From assembly GCA_002786065.1 (NCBI GenBank), contig NHNY01000005.1:1116001-1180000 (forward strand): DNA of 64,000 bases. The letters run 5' to 3'. Source of the DNA: Microcyclospora pomicola (taxonomy: Eukaryota; Ascomycota; Dothideomycetes; Capnodiales). The translations under genes and the position numbers were made by a program. The notes below the pieces were generated by a model. It ran no database searches and was not told the DNA's origin. It saw only the letters and a list, made by a program, of their open reading frames with translations. This document shows, in pieces, positions 22,632-33,857 of this stretch (positions are counted from its first letter, which is position 1; the number at the start of each line of letters is the position of its first letter).

Positions 22632-24512
22632 TCAACGATCACTCAGAACAGCAAACTCGAGCTTTCTGGCGACGTCCTCGAGCTCTGATTCACTATCGAG
22701 GCTCAGCTGCCCGTCCTGCTTTTCGTCTGCCACCACTGCCTTCTCTGTGCGGTACTTCCTGGCCACCGCCTCCATGACCTCTTTCTGGCTGGCACCTTGC
22801 ATGTCTTTCTTGACCAGCGCATAATGACTCTTGACAAACGCCGCATACCCATTGACTTTTGCTGCACCCGTCGTCTCTTTCCTCGGTACGGGTTTGATCT
22901 GCTCCAACATTCCTCTGCAGCTCCCACAACGCTGCTTCGCCGGATCAATGCTTTTGGAATGCCGCTTGAACTCCGCCCCACAAAACTCGCCCACGCACCG
23001 CCAGATGTATTTGTACTCAATCGCATAGGTGTGCTTGGTGGTGACCTCTATGTTGCGGTCCGCAAAGGCGGTGGAGACTTGACGACCCCAATCCTTGAAC
23101 TGCTTTCCATGTGGTTGGTCCTTAACCCCGGAGATCATGAAATTGCACAGGTGGCAGAACTCATGCGCGACGACGTTCAGTAGACGCTCTTCGTCATCGA
23201 TCACTTTTTCTGCTAGCTCGATCGAGGCGTGGTGTTTATTGGTCACCGTGCTGGAGCCATCGAGATGTTTCGTCCTGGTTTTTTCGTTTCTCCAGTTCGC
23301 GCGGCCTGCAGTTTGTTTGAGAGTCTTGCTCCAGATGATCTTGACACCGCCAGTAACGGCGGCGAGCGCAGATATGCGGCCAGACGTGACAGTTTGATCC
23401 AACTCGGCAAGGAATGATTCTGCTAGCTCGTGTTTCCTTAATTCCCAACCTCTCCTTGCCTCGATCTCTGCTTTAGTACGCTTGCTCGGACTAAGCTTCC
23501 GTGGCGAACCAGTTATTGAGGCTGACCCGTCGTTATGCGAGCGACTGGGCTTCTTCGGGGACTTCCACTCCTTGCGCGGTGAATATCGATCGTTCCAATC
23601 GTTTACTGTTTCAGGATCCCAGAATGCACCTAAACTAGTTCTGTGTGGCGGTGTGGGAATCCGAACTCGCTGTTTAGATGGCGATTGAAGTTTGCCTTTG
23701 GATGGAGATGGTGGCGGAGTGACGACTTTTGCATCACGGTTCTGACTTTGCCTGCTCGGACTATACAATCGTGGCGGCGAAAAACGCAGAACCGCGCCGT
23801 GATTCTCTTTGTCGGAAGAGCTCGACGGGCGAGAGTCGATCGCGAGGCCAACTTTTGGTTTCAGGACCTCATCTGCTGCAGTGCTCGTCACTGCGTCTAG
23901 AATCCGTAAAGTTTGGAACCCTTTCGCAAGCTCTGAACAAATATCGGGTTGGTCGGCCTTCGGTTTTCGTGGCGGTAAGAACTTTCTCGGACTAGGTAGA
24001 TCGTCCTCGGACGATTCAACTTCTGCACTATCTGATCCACACCAAACGCTTTCCTCGATTTCTGCCTCTGTTACCTCATCGCCCTCGTCAGTTGTCCCCA
24101 TCAAAGAGTCTACATTCTTCCGTCTGAGCTGTACTCTGCTTTTAGCTCTTCGTTGCGGAGACGGCTCGTCCATCGAAGTCAATGGATGGAAGACGGGCAT
24201 CTTCGCAGGGTTTATCTCACGCAAGACGTCTCTGTTACTGAGACTTTTCATTGGTGAGAGTCGTATTTGCTTGCGCCACTTCGAACCGTCCAGAGGCATC
24301 TTAGGAATTAGAACTGGTACCGATGATGTCTCGTCCCCATCCAACGGCGAGCATGTGTGACCACCGTTCCTAGTAACTTGCTTTCTTGGCGACGTTCGTG
24401 GTTGTATATGTATGCTCGATGAATTGTTGATCGTGGGCTGTAGCGGAGCACTATTCGCTCCAGAACCCGACTCATCGTCCTCGCTACACTGTACCCTTCG
24501 TAGTCTAGCCAT
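22632..24512 (-). CDS. SprT-like metalloprotease with HMG-like tail (GCNA-type)
   Basis: A 626-residue single-exon protein. The first about 330 residues are disordered, Ser/Pro/Arg-rich and acidic. A SprT-like zinc protease domain follows (about 360-530): SIELAEKVIDDEERLLNVVAHEFCHLCNFMISG, with the HExxH zinc site (HEFCH) and a third His in HGKQFKDWG. Next is a four-Cys zinc ribbon (CVGEFCGAEF...CGSCRGML). The C-terminus has an HMG-box-like helix pattern (VNGYAAFVKSHYALVKKDM..ASQKEVMEAVARKY). Disordered acidic head plus SprT plus ribbon is the GCNA/ACRC arrangement, whose animal members act on DNA-protein crosslinks in germ cells. A role in crosslink repair or genome stability is inferred. 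Confidence 0.85.
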   Translation of the reverse strand: MARLRRVQCSEDDESGSGANSAPLQPTINNSSSIHIQPRTSPRKQVTRNGGHTCSPLDGDETSSVPVLIPKMPLDGSKWRKQIRLSPMKSLSNRDVLREINPAKMPVFHPLTSMDEPSPQRRAKSRVQLRRKNVDSLMGTTDEGDEVTEAEIEESVWCGSDSAEVESSEDDLPSPRKFLPPRKPKADQPDICSELAKGFQTLRILDAVTSTAADEVLKPKVGLAIDSRPSSSSDKENHGAVLRFSPPRLYSPSRQSQNRDAKVVTPPPSPSKGKLQSPSKQRVRIPTPPHRTSLGAFWDPETVNDWNDRYSPRKEWKSPKKPSRSHNDGSASITGSPRKLSPSKRTKAEIEARRGWELRKHELAESFLAELDQTVTSGRISALAAVTGGVKIIWSKTLKQTAGRANWRNEKTRTKHLDGSSTVTNKHHASIELAEKVIDDEERLLNVVAHEFCHLCNFMISGVKDQPHGKQFKDWGRQVSTAFADRNIEVTTKHTYAIEYKYIWRCVGEFCGAEFKRHSKSIDPAKQRCGSCRGMLEQIKPVPRKETTGAAKVNGYAAFVKSHYALVKKDMQGASQKEVMEAVARKYRTEKAVVADEKQDGQLSLDSESELEDVARKLEFAVLSDR

Positions 24513-25345
24513 AGCTCAATGACGAGGACGGCCTGCGCGCATGCAATCACCGATATCTGATTGGCATATGTGTACTTTCAACTGAAGTTGAGCCATCTGT
24601 TGGTAAACATGGCGTTGCGAGGACGGGAGTGGCCGCATTCTGTGCAATGCGCTCTCTACACCTTTCGCGCAACCCATACAACCTCACCTCAGTCTTGTGC
24701 TATGTATCGCGTGCAGATTGATATCTCGTCATGGACGTGGATAATCCCTGATTGAAGTGCATGCTTTCGACCTGGCGTCGCTGTATCAACCTTTGTACAG
24801 TGCTGGCCTGTCGAAGTGGCCACTTCCTCGCGAATCTCCTCTGCGGACTATACTACTGGACGGCCACTTCAGTTCGAACGTGAATGCCGCTGGAAATGAA
24901 GCGGATGGTCAATTATAGGACAATTTCTTGGTTGAATCTATCTTACACAGCTTCTAAATTGAACGTGCATGACTATCTCAACCGCAACACCCCAAGGGAA
25001 AGGATAGAACTTGAGGTCAGACTTGGAGCATGACGGGCTACGAGCATTTGATCAACTTGGCTAGGGTAAGGTACCTAGCAAGACGTGTATCTTCGAGACG
25101 CAACAAAGTCCGTTATCGTCTTCAGTTTCAGATCTTGTCAAGAATTCATTGTATTGCAACACTCTCCGTCGGAAGCATTCAACCTGTATCACTAAATGCT
25201 CGATTGCGCAACGGTTCATTCTATGTAGAGCATCGGCGCAGCCGCCAAGACCTCCGCTGATTGGCGAAAATCTCGCACTTATTCGACATCCTACATCCAA
25301 GATCATCTTGAGTCCAATACAAGTTCCAGCACAGCAATCTCGACA
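24513..25345. other. Intergenic, divergent promoter region
   Basis: Between the starts of the SprT-like gene and the eIF3k gene. No coding signal or RNA gene was recognised. Confidence 0.45.
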
Positions 25346-26297
25346 ATGGGTGTTGCTTTCGACTCAGCGCCCGAGCGGCCAGAGAACATCGATACCATAC
25401 TGAACGGCCTCGATCGCTACAATCCCGAGACTACTGGTGTCTTCCAGGAGTATGTCGCCCAGCAATGCGACAACCAGACTTACGACATATATGCCAACCT
25501 GGCACTGTTGAAACTGTACGTGGAACCCTACATCTCATCAGCAAAGAGGAGGATGCGGCTGCACAAAGATGAATAAACTTAAAACGTTTCCTATTACATG
25601 ATCGGACCTGCTTGAACCCAGGTCCAACTGTGATTATCATTAGATATTAGCTCTATCTGAAAGACCAGCAGAAATACGGCCTCTTTGTTTGCCTGTCAAG
25701 TGGATTCGAGGATACGATACTGACTCGAATGATCATTTCAGATATCAATTCAACCCCCACCTCTCACATCCTGAAACCACGACCAACATCCTCGCCAAAT
25801 CTCTGACTGTCTTCCCTTCACCCGATTTCTCACTGTGCTTGGCCCTGCTTCCACCACACGTCCTGGTCGCGTCGAAAAGCGACCCAGCTTCTGGCAGCAT
25901 CGCGGAAGCAGTCCAGCATCTCTCCCTCCTACACACTCAGCTCAACAACGCACAATACGAGACATTCTGGAGCACGTTTGAGTCCTCAGACGACTACGCC
26001 GATCTCGTGGCCGATGTGCAAGGGTTCGAAGAGGTGATGCGCGTCCGCATCGCCGTGGTCGTGTCACAGTGCATGCAAGAAGTCCAACGAGACGTCCTGG
26101 AGGCGTGGCTGAACCTTCAGGGGGCCAAGTTCGAGAGCTTCGTGAGCGAGGTGTGTGGATGGAAGATTGAGAGCGACGGCACGGTGAAGGTGCCGCTGAA
26201 CAAGGAGAACGAGGCCCGAGGCACTGTCGTCCGGGAGAACGTCAACTTCGAACAGTTCGGCCGGATGATCAAGAGGTCGTACGAGCAGCCGGCGTGA
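25346..26297 (+). CDS. Translation initiation factor eIF3 subunit k
   Basis: eIF3k is a non-essential PCI/CSN8-type subunit of the eIF3 scaffold. Two exons: 25346-25515 and 25742-26297, 241 residues. The 226-bp intron (donor GTACGT, branch TACTGACTC, acceptor TTTCAG) is longer than most here. The junction restores LALLKL-YQFNPH, a family hallmark. The N-terminus [39 protein letters not shown] and the C-terminal [20 protein letters not shown] are characteristic. The start is the ATG at 25346. Confidence 0.92.
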
Positions 26298-26808
26298 AGT
26301 GCTGGCGTGCGGACTTTGAGGAGGTCTTATGCATGATGAGTACGAGTCCGGATCAGACTCGGCTCTGACCATTGAATTGAAACAGCGCGGCGTTCGACTG
26401 GGTCGGTGTGAGGGCAACACGAAGAGACAGCCATAATGCACAGCGTGCTGCGTACCTTGACATACGAGGACCATTTATGGCTTGATGAGGATGAAATGAT
26501 GCGAGAGTATATGAACATGAGCCGTAGCTTCATGGACCGCTGTAGATGCGGATATCTTTCCACGGTCTACATGAGTAGCATCTCGTAGATAGGTTGCGTA
26601 CCTGAAAAGGGACGAGTAACACGCTTGATTGCTACCCGTCATGCTGGATCCAATACGTTGTCTCATTTATATACTTCTAATTTTCAAGCTGGATGAGTAT
26701 GTTTCCCTGGTATCAAATTTTGTGCATCCGGATCCTGGTCGTCTTCGTCATTCGCACCGTCGCAACATTCAATGCTTAATGACACAGCAGCCATATCCAT
26801 CTAGTCTC
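26298..26808. other. Intergenic, convergent 3' region
   Basis: Between the stops of the eIF3k gene and ASF1. Nothing recognisable. Confidence 0.45.
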
Positions 26809-27764
26809 TTAATGCACCATGACATCTGCCTGCTGGGCAGCGGCGTGATCCTTGCCCTCGTTGTCCTTGGATCCCGTCGCAACTCCGTCTATCTCCATCT
26901 CGTGATCCCCCCCCGCCTCCTCGCCGTCCTCCTCTAGTTCCTCCTCGTCCTCTTCATCCTCACTCTCGTCACCGATGTCCTCGCTTCCAGCCTCGCTTTC
27001 CTCATCCTCCTCTTTCCCATTGCCTTCCATACCTTCCATCTCAGCATCCTCTCCTACAGCTGTTGCCTTGGCCGCCTCTTCACCCTCTGCCAACTCCGGC
27101 GCCTCTTCATCCTCCTCCTCTTCTTCCTCTTCGGCACCGTACAACGCGCCATCGTCCTCCTGCGCGTCGACATCCGGCTGTTCAGGGGGAAACTCCGCTG
27201 GCGCCGTCTCGTCGCTATCCCATTTGATGTTGAACCGCGTCACCCTAGGCTTCTCTGCCAGGATGCTGCGTCGGACCTTCTCGACGATGGGCTTCGCCGG
27301 CGGCTCATTGATGAGCGTCTCGTCGGTGTATTCGTTGTTGACATAGTAACCCACGCGCACAAACTCACGGTCGTCGTAGCTGCACGACAGCAGGATGACA
27401 GTGACACCGAGGATCTCGGTTGCGGGGATACGGGCGGTGTTGGGTGGGTCGGCTTCGAAGACGAATTTGTTAACGCCTACTGGGATGGGTCCAACGAGCA
27501 GGGAGTCGAGTTCCTGGTCATGCTCGGAGCTGCAGACGACTCATCGTATCAGCGCGAGCTCATTGGTAAGCAGGGCAGAGGGTCTGCTGCCTAAACAGCT
27601 GGGCCAGCTACTTACGAGGTTGCGGAGCCCACATAGGTCAACTTCCACTCAAGATCCCTCTGCAGTGGCTCCAGGCATTCGAAGGTGATCTCGAACTCGT
27701 AGGGCGAGCTGAAGGCCGCTGGGTTGTTGCGCACCGTCACATTCAGGAGTGAGACAGCTGCCAT
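26809..27764 (-). CDS. ASF1: Histone chaperone Asf1
   Basis: Asf1 binds H3-H4 dimers and hands them to CAF-1 or HIRA during nucleosome assembly. Two exons: 27616-27764 and 26809-27529, intron 86 bp, 289 residues. The N-terminal immunoglobulin-like core runs from [18 protein letters not shown] through [56 protein letters not shown] and ends near RFNIKWD at about residue 155. The remainder is very acidic (long E/D runs), as in other fungal Asf1 tails. The donor GTAAGT and acceptor TGCAG give SATS-SEHD across the junction. The strongly biased tail also creates a Ser-rich mirror frame on the opposite strand. Confidence 0.95.
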
Positions 27765-28691
27765 GATGCTGTGCTATGTCGTGCTACGTTGTCCTGTTGT
27801 GTGATCTTTTGTTTGTTTCTCTCGCTGTGGTTGCTTGTGCAATGTGGGGGCGGTGTACAGTAGTGCCGATGTCGCTTTGGACTTCGTTTGTAATCCTTTC
27901 GCCGGCAACAGAGTACGTGGTGTGATGTTGCGATGATGTGAAGATGAAAGGTGATTGTTGATGTAAGGAAGAGAGGGAACCTAGCAAAGATGTTCGTGTG
28001 TGTTTGGCAACAGGGACATGCAAAGTGCAGCTCCACGTGAGGGCTTGGGACGCGATTTCTCGTGTTAGCGTGACGTACGGCGTCTAGCACACGTCGGCGC
28101 CTGAGAGGTGGGACACATGTATGCCGGAGGTTTGCACATATACGGTATGTAAGGTGCGGCACGGTGAGGTATATATAGTTCTAACATCAGCACTGGATAG
28201 ATTATTAAGAACGTCATGTCCTGTGATCCACCTCAAGCAACTCATCGACGCTGTCCGCCCATATCAGTCTTGTATCAATGCGAAGTACATCTGCGACGGT
28301 GTATGCGGCGACTCTCCCGCAGCTGTCCACAAGGTAGCCGCTAACCAACACTATATCGGTACGGACACTGTACGTAGCTAGAGTCGGCGTCTTCTCGATA
28401 CAGTACTACCAGGTAACATGAACTTGAGTCCTTGCGCGCAAATGGAAGAGTCGATGCGTTCCTCGACAATGGTAGGTTGTCTGGCTATCAATGCTGTCAA
28501 TGCTATCATGCAGCCAGGATCATCGTTGATGATAGGGTGACCTCGGCATCCGCCACCAAGCTCAGCCTTGTGATACGCATACTACATTGGGGAAATGGAT
28601 TTCTTGACATTATTACGGTATCACCCCTTGCTGGAGAACATCTCTCGCTCTCCAGCATTCTTCATGCCATTATGGGCAGCACTCTTTGAAG
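27765..28691. other. Intergenic, divergent promoter region
   Basis: Between the starts of ASF1 and the acyltransferase gene. T/GT-rich near ASF1; no gene or RNA was recognised. Confidence 0.45.
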
Positions 28692-30227
28692 ATGGCTGCG
28701 CCGAACCATCTGAGTTACGAGCTCGTAGAGCATCCTGACATCGAGCGCGGCCTTTCCCCTGACGAACGCGATGTAATCCTCGAGCAAGATCCGCTCATGG
28801 CGGACTACGGAGCGGAAAAGAGATCGCAACAGCTGGTGATAGAGCCGGAGGCCTCGACTGATTACTTCACCGGATTACGTGGTATCGCTGCCCTTTGCGT
28901 CTTCACCAACCATACTTTGGGCAGTGACAATCATGAGCGTGGATTTGGAGCAGGAGGCCAGGATGGACCATTCTATTACTTCATCGGCCTTCCTTTCCTT
29001 CGAGTCTTCTACACTGGAGGGACTGCTGCTGTATCGGTCTTCTTTGTGCTCTCTGGGTTCGTCATTACTCAATCAATGGTCAAGATGGTTCGCGCGAATC
29101 GACAAAAGGACTTTCTCAAATCTTGGGCCTCAGCGATGATACGACGACCAGTGCGGTTATATCTGCCTTGCTGGGGCTTCGCGTTCATTATCGCGATGGC
29201 TCTGCATGTGCCAGGCAACTTCCACCCTTCAATGCCGTGGTTGGAGCCTAAACCAACGATAATCAGCGAAGTGGGGCGCTGGGCATGGCAGTGCTGGGAT
29301 TACTTCCCGCCCTGGAAATATCATGCGTCTGACCAATTTTGGTTCATTTACGACATAGTGGTGTGGACCATCCCCATCGAGCTGAAAGGATCGATAATGT
29401 GCTATGGCCTCGTGCTACTGTACAGTCGAGCGGTTCAGAGCTTTGGTCTTGCTTCTCCAATCAACTCTTGGTTCGCTGGGACTCTGTTGACTCTTTCGAC
29501 TGCGTTGCTTGAGTATGGATTCTGGTGGCAGGCCTGCTTCACAGCTGGCTTCATGCTCACAATATTGAACGTCTATGCGCTGGACAAGCCACTGCTGGCG
29601 CACAAGTTCACGGTCCCGACACAAACCAAACACTTGACAGTGCCTGCATCGACAATCGGCATCCACCTCATCTTCGTTATCAGCTGGTATCTGCTTTCGG
29701 GTCCAGCTACAGCTGGTAAACCCGAATGGATGGCGGAGACCCCAGGATGGTATTGGCTTTCAACTCTGATTCCAAAGGCCTATAACAAAGCACAGTTCTA
29801 CCGGTTCTGGGAGTCATGGGGCGCTATTGGCTTGGTCTACTCTTTTTTGCGGATCCCGTGGCTGCAGTGGATATTCAACACCAAGCCCATCCAATATCTT
29901 GGTAAGGTCAGCTTCATGCTCTACCTCGTTCATCTACCTCTCGCGTACATCTTGACTGATCGATGGGCCCGAACATTGGGTCGGACGCCATTCGGGAGCC
30001 CGCAGAAATGGTGGGATCACTTGCTCTATGTACCAGAGTGGGGTGTCTTTGGCTTCAATCTTCAATGGGGTTGCATCTGGGTCACTATCTTGGCCGCGAA
30101 TCTGGTCGTTTCCCACGTCCTGACCAAGTATCTTGACGATCCGGCGGTCCGGTTGGGCAAGTTCATCACAACACGACTAGGTTTGCAACCTGCACCTAGG
30201 CAGACGGCTGTGCTCGGGGCATCGTAA
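28692..30227 (+). CDS. Acyltransferase-3 family membrane protein
   Basis: A 511-residue multi-pass protein of the acyltransferase 3 family, which transfers acyl groups to membrane, wall or secreted substrates. The substrate here is unknown. After a cytosolic head of about 60 residues the family motif DYFTGLRGIAALCVFTNHT occurs, containing the presumed catalytic His. TGGTAAVSVFFVLSGFVITQSM and a run of about ten hydrophobic segments follow. The motif YLGKVSFMLYLVHLPLAY near residue 410 is also typical. Single exon. The ATG at 28692 is used; the frame opens two codons earlier with TTG. No neighbouring biosynthetic genes suggest a pathway. Confidence 0.85.
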   Translation: MAAPNHLSYELVEHPDIERGLSPDERDVILEQDPLMADYGAEKRSQQLVIEPEASTDYFTGLRGIAALCVFTNHTLGSDNHERGFGAGGQDGPFYYFIGLPFLRVFYTGGTAAVSVFFVLSGFVITQSMVKMVRANRQKDFLKSWASAMIRRPVRLYLPCWGFAFIIAMALHVPGNFHPSMPWLEPKPTIISEVGRWAWQCWDYFPPWKYHASDQFWFIYDIVVWTIPIELKGSIMCYGLVLLYSRAVQSFGLASPINSWFAGTLLTLSTALLEYGFWWQACFTAGFMLTILNVYALDKPLLAHKFTVPTQTKHLTVPASTIGIHLIFVISWYLLSGPATAGKPEWMAETPGWYWLSTLIPKAYNKAQFYRFWESWGAIGLVYSFLRIPWLQWIFNTKPIQYLGKVSFMLYLVHLPLAYILTDRWARTLGRTPFGSPQKWWDHLLYVPEWGVFGFNLQWGCIWVTILAANLVVSHVLTKYLDDPAVRLGKFITTRLGLQPAPRQTAVLGAS

Positions 30228-30752
30228 TATTCGTTGATTCATACTTCCTTTGTAAGATAGCCACCTATACTGCCTTGTAAGAACGCAACTGGCTTCGACC
30301 AAACATTTCGAAGCGCTCCATGGAAGATGACTCGCGCATTTGCGGCACTCAATCGTGACACGACACAGCTCGTTGTATCCAAATCCGTTCGATTTGGGAC
30401 GGTGAAGTGACGAGCTGCGGAACGGTGTATCAGGTAGTCAACTTGCACAAATGTCTTGTTCCATTGTCAAACTCCGTGATGAAAGCGTGACCTTCCATGC
30501 TCCGACATATCTTGCTGAGTCAACAGGATTGGGAGTGACGTTAGATGATGCACATTGCACCACACTGTCCATGACATCTTCCAAGCGGATACACAGACAC
30601 GCAAAAGAGTAGAGCAATCTCACCACCTGAAATTGAAGAGGATGTGAATTGGCAAAGTCGAACACCTGAACGCACGGGCCATCGCCAGATGTTCTGGAGG
30701 ACCGGCCACAGGCAGACAAAGTCTACTGCTATTCTTTTAGAGACCACGAATC
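30228..30752. other. Intergenic
   Basis: Between the acyltransferase and LGL/SRO7 genes. No feature was recognised. Confidence 0.45.
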
Positions 30753-33700
30753 ATGGCGCATCTCCTGCGCGGCAAACAGGCAGGGATTCAAAATGACTTA
30801 TCGGCAGGCATTCTGCCAGGTCTGTTTGCCATCGATGATCTGGGTCGATATGGAATCAATTCCCAGATCACAGCCTTGGCGTATGACCCGGTACAGTCGC
30901 TTCTTGCTGTTGGCACCAAGTCTTCACAATACGGACCCGGCCAGATCGAGGTGTTTGGGCAACATAGAGTCCAAGTGACACTCCCGTTACCGCGCCCGAC
31001 GGATGTTAGGACTCTGCAGTTCTGTGCTGAGAAGTTGATCTGTATCGATAGCCGACACGACATCAATGTGTATTCTCTCGAGCTCAAGACCTTGCTAGCT
31101 GCACATTCGCCGCCCGGGACGGTGACGGCGTTGTGCTCCGATCCGACTCTGGACTATGCACTGCTGGGAATGCAGTCAGGCGATATCCTGGCTTACGACC
31201 TTGACCGAGAGAACCTGGCGCCTTTCAAGATCCCAAACTTGTGGCAGGAAGTAGAGCCTAGAGCGCGTGTGTCGAGTATCGTATCCATTCAGTTCCATCC
31301 CAGAGATATTGGACAGGTTCTGATTGGTTATACGCACGGTGCGGTCATTTTCAGCTTCAAATTGAACAAGGCGGTGCGGTCATTTCAGTATGAGATTCCC
31401 CGTGGCGCTCCTGGAGGTGATGGAGATGCTACGATGGCGAATACTATCAGGAGACCCAGGTTGACGCAAGCAGTCTGGCACCCTACGGGAACATTCATCA
31501 TGACTGGCTACGAAGATAGCTCGATTGTCTTTTGGGACACTCTGAGAGACGGGCGTATACTGATGGCTCGGACGCTGGCCGATACCCATATTGCGACCCC
31601 TGGCACAGCAACTACCATGACCCAACAAGGAATGTCTCCACTTGCAGTGAAGGAACCTCTGTTCAGACTGGATTGGTGCGCCAACAATCCAGATCCCGAA
31701 GACACAATCATCATTATTGCAGGCGGCATGTCAAGTCAAGCGCCAAGCAAAGGTCTGACGCTGTTCGAGATGGGTCGTACACCTGTCTACGCCACGAGTC
31801 CGTGGACGACCCTTGTGTCCTACTTCGAGTCGCCCAAACGTCAGCGGTTTTTACCCACCCCGCCAGGCGCTGAAGTCGTAGATTACTGTCTGATACCACG
31901 GGCAACGCCACATTTTGCAGGTGCTCACGACCCAATCGCCATCTTAGCCTTACTTTCTTCCGGCGAATTGCTGACTCTCTCATTTCCTTCTGGTATGCCC
32001 ATCTCACCTACGAACCAACTTCATATTTCAGCGACCTTTGTCCATCCATTCATCAAGCGTCTCGAGATCGCTCGGACCGACCGTGAGCGTTGGCTCGGTA
32101 TGACGGAAAGGCGATCAAAAGGGCCGTTGATTCTCACAGGAGGTGCTGAAGCTACCCGGCCGTTACGCAGGTTCGAAAAGCGGGACATTGCGCTCACTGC
32201 TCATGCCGATGGAACGATCCGGCTGTGGGATGTCGGCGCTGGGGACGAGATTGAGAACGACAGTGTGCTCCAGGTTGATGTCAGCCGAGCGGTAGGTCGT
32301 TTCGAAGGAGTGGACATAGCTGATATGTCTCTCGCTGGTGCCTCCGGGGAGCTCGCTGTTGGTTTATCGAGTGGCGAGCTGATCGTGTTTCGATGGAGCT
32401 CAAACAAGAATGCTGGTCGTGAACCTCCACCGCCGAAGCCGACTCAACCACGTCAGCTCGCTGTAGTGAGTGATCGAGTGGATCCGTCTTTGAGTGAAGG
32501 GTTGATGCCTGCCGTGCTTCTCGACCAGCAAGAAGGTCCTGTTTCTGCTGTGAAGATGAGTGAAGTCGGCTTTGTTGCAGCGGGTTACAAGAGTGGCTCA
32601 ATCGTTGTTATTGATATGCGCGGCCCAGCAGTAATCTACACGGCCTCAATTGCGGATATGTACAGCGGCCATGGAAAAGGCAGTTTACGGAGGCGTGCTG
32701 GCAGCTCTGCAGGGAGCAAATCGGAGTGGGCAACGGAGATCGAATTCAGTATCATGATGTGTGATGGGGACGACTACAGCAGTATCCTCCTCCACGTGGG
32801 CACAAATCTTGGGCATGTCGCTTCCCTCAAAATCGTCCCAGATCCCAGCGGACGCTATACAGTACAATACGCCGGGTCGGTGTCCCTCGACAGCGAAGTA
32901 CTCTCCCTGTATCCCATCCACGCAGACTCAGGCACACCAGCCTATGCTAGCCAGCTAGCGATGGGACGACTCGGGGATGGCTTGCGCATCAACGGCGTGT
33001 TGGTGGCGGTTACACCTACTGGCATTCATATCTTCCGTCCTGCCTCCTCTAAAGGCGCACACAAATCCTTCGACTCGGTGTTCTGTGACGCTGCCAGGGT
33101 TGTACGGTACCAAGACCAAGGTTATGCCATCTGCGGTCTCTTTGGTGATGGCAGTACGCGAATCTACTCCATCCCCGCCCTCCGTGAGATCGGATCCAGC
33201 AATCTCGCCAACTTCCTTGACGTCCGTCGCTTCAAGGATGCTGCCATCACTCCAACCGGACACATATTAGCGTTCACAGGGCCGTCGGCACTAGCCCTCC
33301 TCTCCATCTGGGGCACTGGGCAGCCTCTACACCAAAGCCAGGACAGGCTCTACAACCCGAATGCCTTGATCCCACCCCGCCCGACCATCAGCACCGTGCA
33401 ATGGGTTACCGGCACCCAATACATCACCCCCGCAGACATGGACATCCTGATCGGTGGACCCGACCGGCCACCATCGAAGCGCATGATCGCGCAAGCCCGG
33501 GCGGAAGAACAGCAGCGCCGTGCCGCCGCATCGAGCAGCAGTAGCACCGCCACCAATGTCCCTGCAGTCGCGGCCGGCGGCGGCTACTGGGACTACATGC
33601 AGCGGCAGATCCAAGAGCGCACCGAGCAGCTGGGCCTGGTCGGCGACTCGATGGAGCGCGTCGAGCAGAACAGCAAAGGCTGGGCTGACGACGTGAACAA

Positions 33701-33857
33701 GTTCGTCAAGAACTCGAAGCGCAATGTGGCGACAGGTCGTAAGTCTGGATACCTTCTTTCCCACCTCTCGCCCCCATCTTCATCCTTGCTCATGTCGTGC
33801 TGGCTGACTTTATGTCTTGCGAATCATCTAGTGATACGTGCCAAGTTTGGCATTTGA
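30753..33857 (+). CDS. Lethal giant larvae/Sro7 homologue (exocytosis regulator)
   Basis: Lgl/Sro7 proteins bind the plasma-membrane t-SNARE Sec9 and Rab Sec4 and promote polarised exocytosis. Two exons: 30753-33738 and 33832-33857, 1003 residues. The N-terminal part forms tandem WD40-type propellers (AIDDLGRYGINSQITALAYDPVQSLLAVGT, HADGTIRLWD). The C-terminal about 60 residues form an R-SNARE-like coiled coil (WDYMQRQIQERTEQLGLVGDSMERVEQNSKGW). The intron is 93 bp with no in-frame stop, so the frame can be misread through it. Splicing (GTAAGT...CTGAC...CATCTAG) gives the short conserved tail ATGLIRAKFGI, whereas read-through gives an implausible hydrophobic insert. Confidence 0.9.
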   Translation: MAHLLRGKQAGIQNDLSAGILPGLFAIDDLGRYGINSQITALAYDPVQSLLAVGTKSSQYGPGQIEVFGQHRVQVTLPLPRPTDVRTLQFCAEKLICIDSRHDINVYSLELKTLLAAHSPPGTVTALCSDPTLDYALLGMQSGDILAYDLDRENLAPFKIPNLWQEVEPRARVSSIVSIQFHPRDIGQVLIGYTHGAVIFSFKLNKAVRSFQYEIPRGAPGGDGDATMANTIRRPRLTQAVWHPTGTFIMTGYEDSSIVFWDTLRDGRILMARTLADTHIATPGTATTMTQQGMSPLAVKEPLFRLDWCANNPDPEDTIIIIAGGMSSQAPSKGLTLFEMGRTPVYATSPWTTLVSYFESPKRQRFLPTPPGAEVVDYCLIPRATPHFAGAHDPIAILALLSSGELLTLSFPSGMPISPTNQLHISATFVHPFIKRLEIARTDRERWLGMTERRSKGPLILTGGAEATRPLRRFEKRDIALTAHADGTIRLWDVGAGDEIENDSVLQVDVSRAVGRFEGVDIADMSLAGASGELAVGLSSGELIVFRWSSNKNAGREPPPPKPTQPRQLAVVSDRVDPSLSEGLMPAVLLDQQEGPVSAVKMSEVGFVAAGYKSGSIVVIDMRGPAVIYTASIADMYSGHGKGSLRRRAGSSAGSKSEWATEIEFSIMMCDGDDYSSILLHVGTNLGHVASLKIVPDPSGRYTVQYAGSVSLDSEVLSLYPIHADSGTPAYASQLAMGRLGDGLRINGVLVAVTPTGIHIFRPASSKGAHKSFDSVFCDAARVVRYQDQGYAICGLFGDGSTRIYSIPALREIGSSNLANFLDVRRFKDAAITPTGHILAFTGPSALALLSIWGTGQPLHQSQDRLYNPNALIPPRPTISTVQWVTGTQYITPADMDILIGGPDRPPSKRMIAQARAEEQQRRAAASSSSSTATNVPAVAAGGGYWDYMQRQIQERTEQLGLVGDSMERVEQNSKGWADDVNKFVKNSKRNVATGRKSGYLLSHLSPPSSSLLMSCWLTLCLANHLVIRAKFGI

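Noticed and set aside
26975-27346. Ser-rich + strand frame
   Set aside because: Mirror of the acidic Asf1 tail; low complexity.
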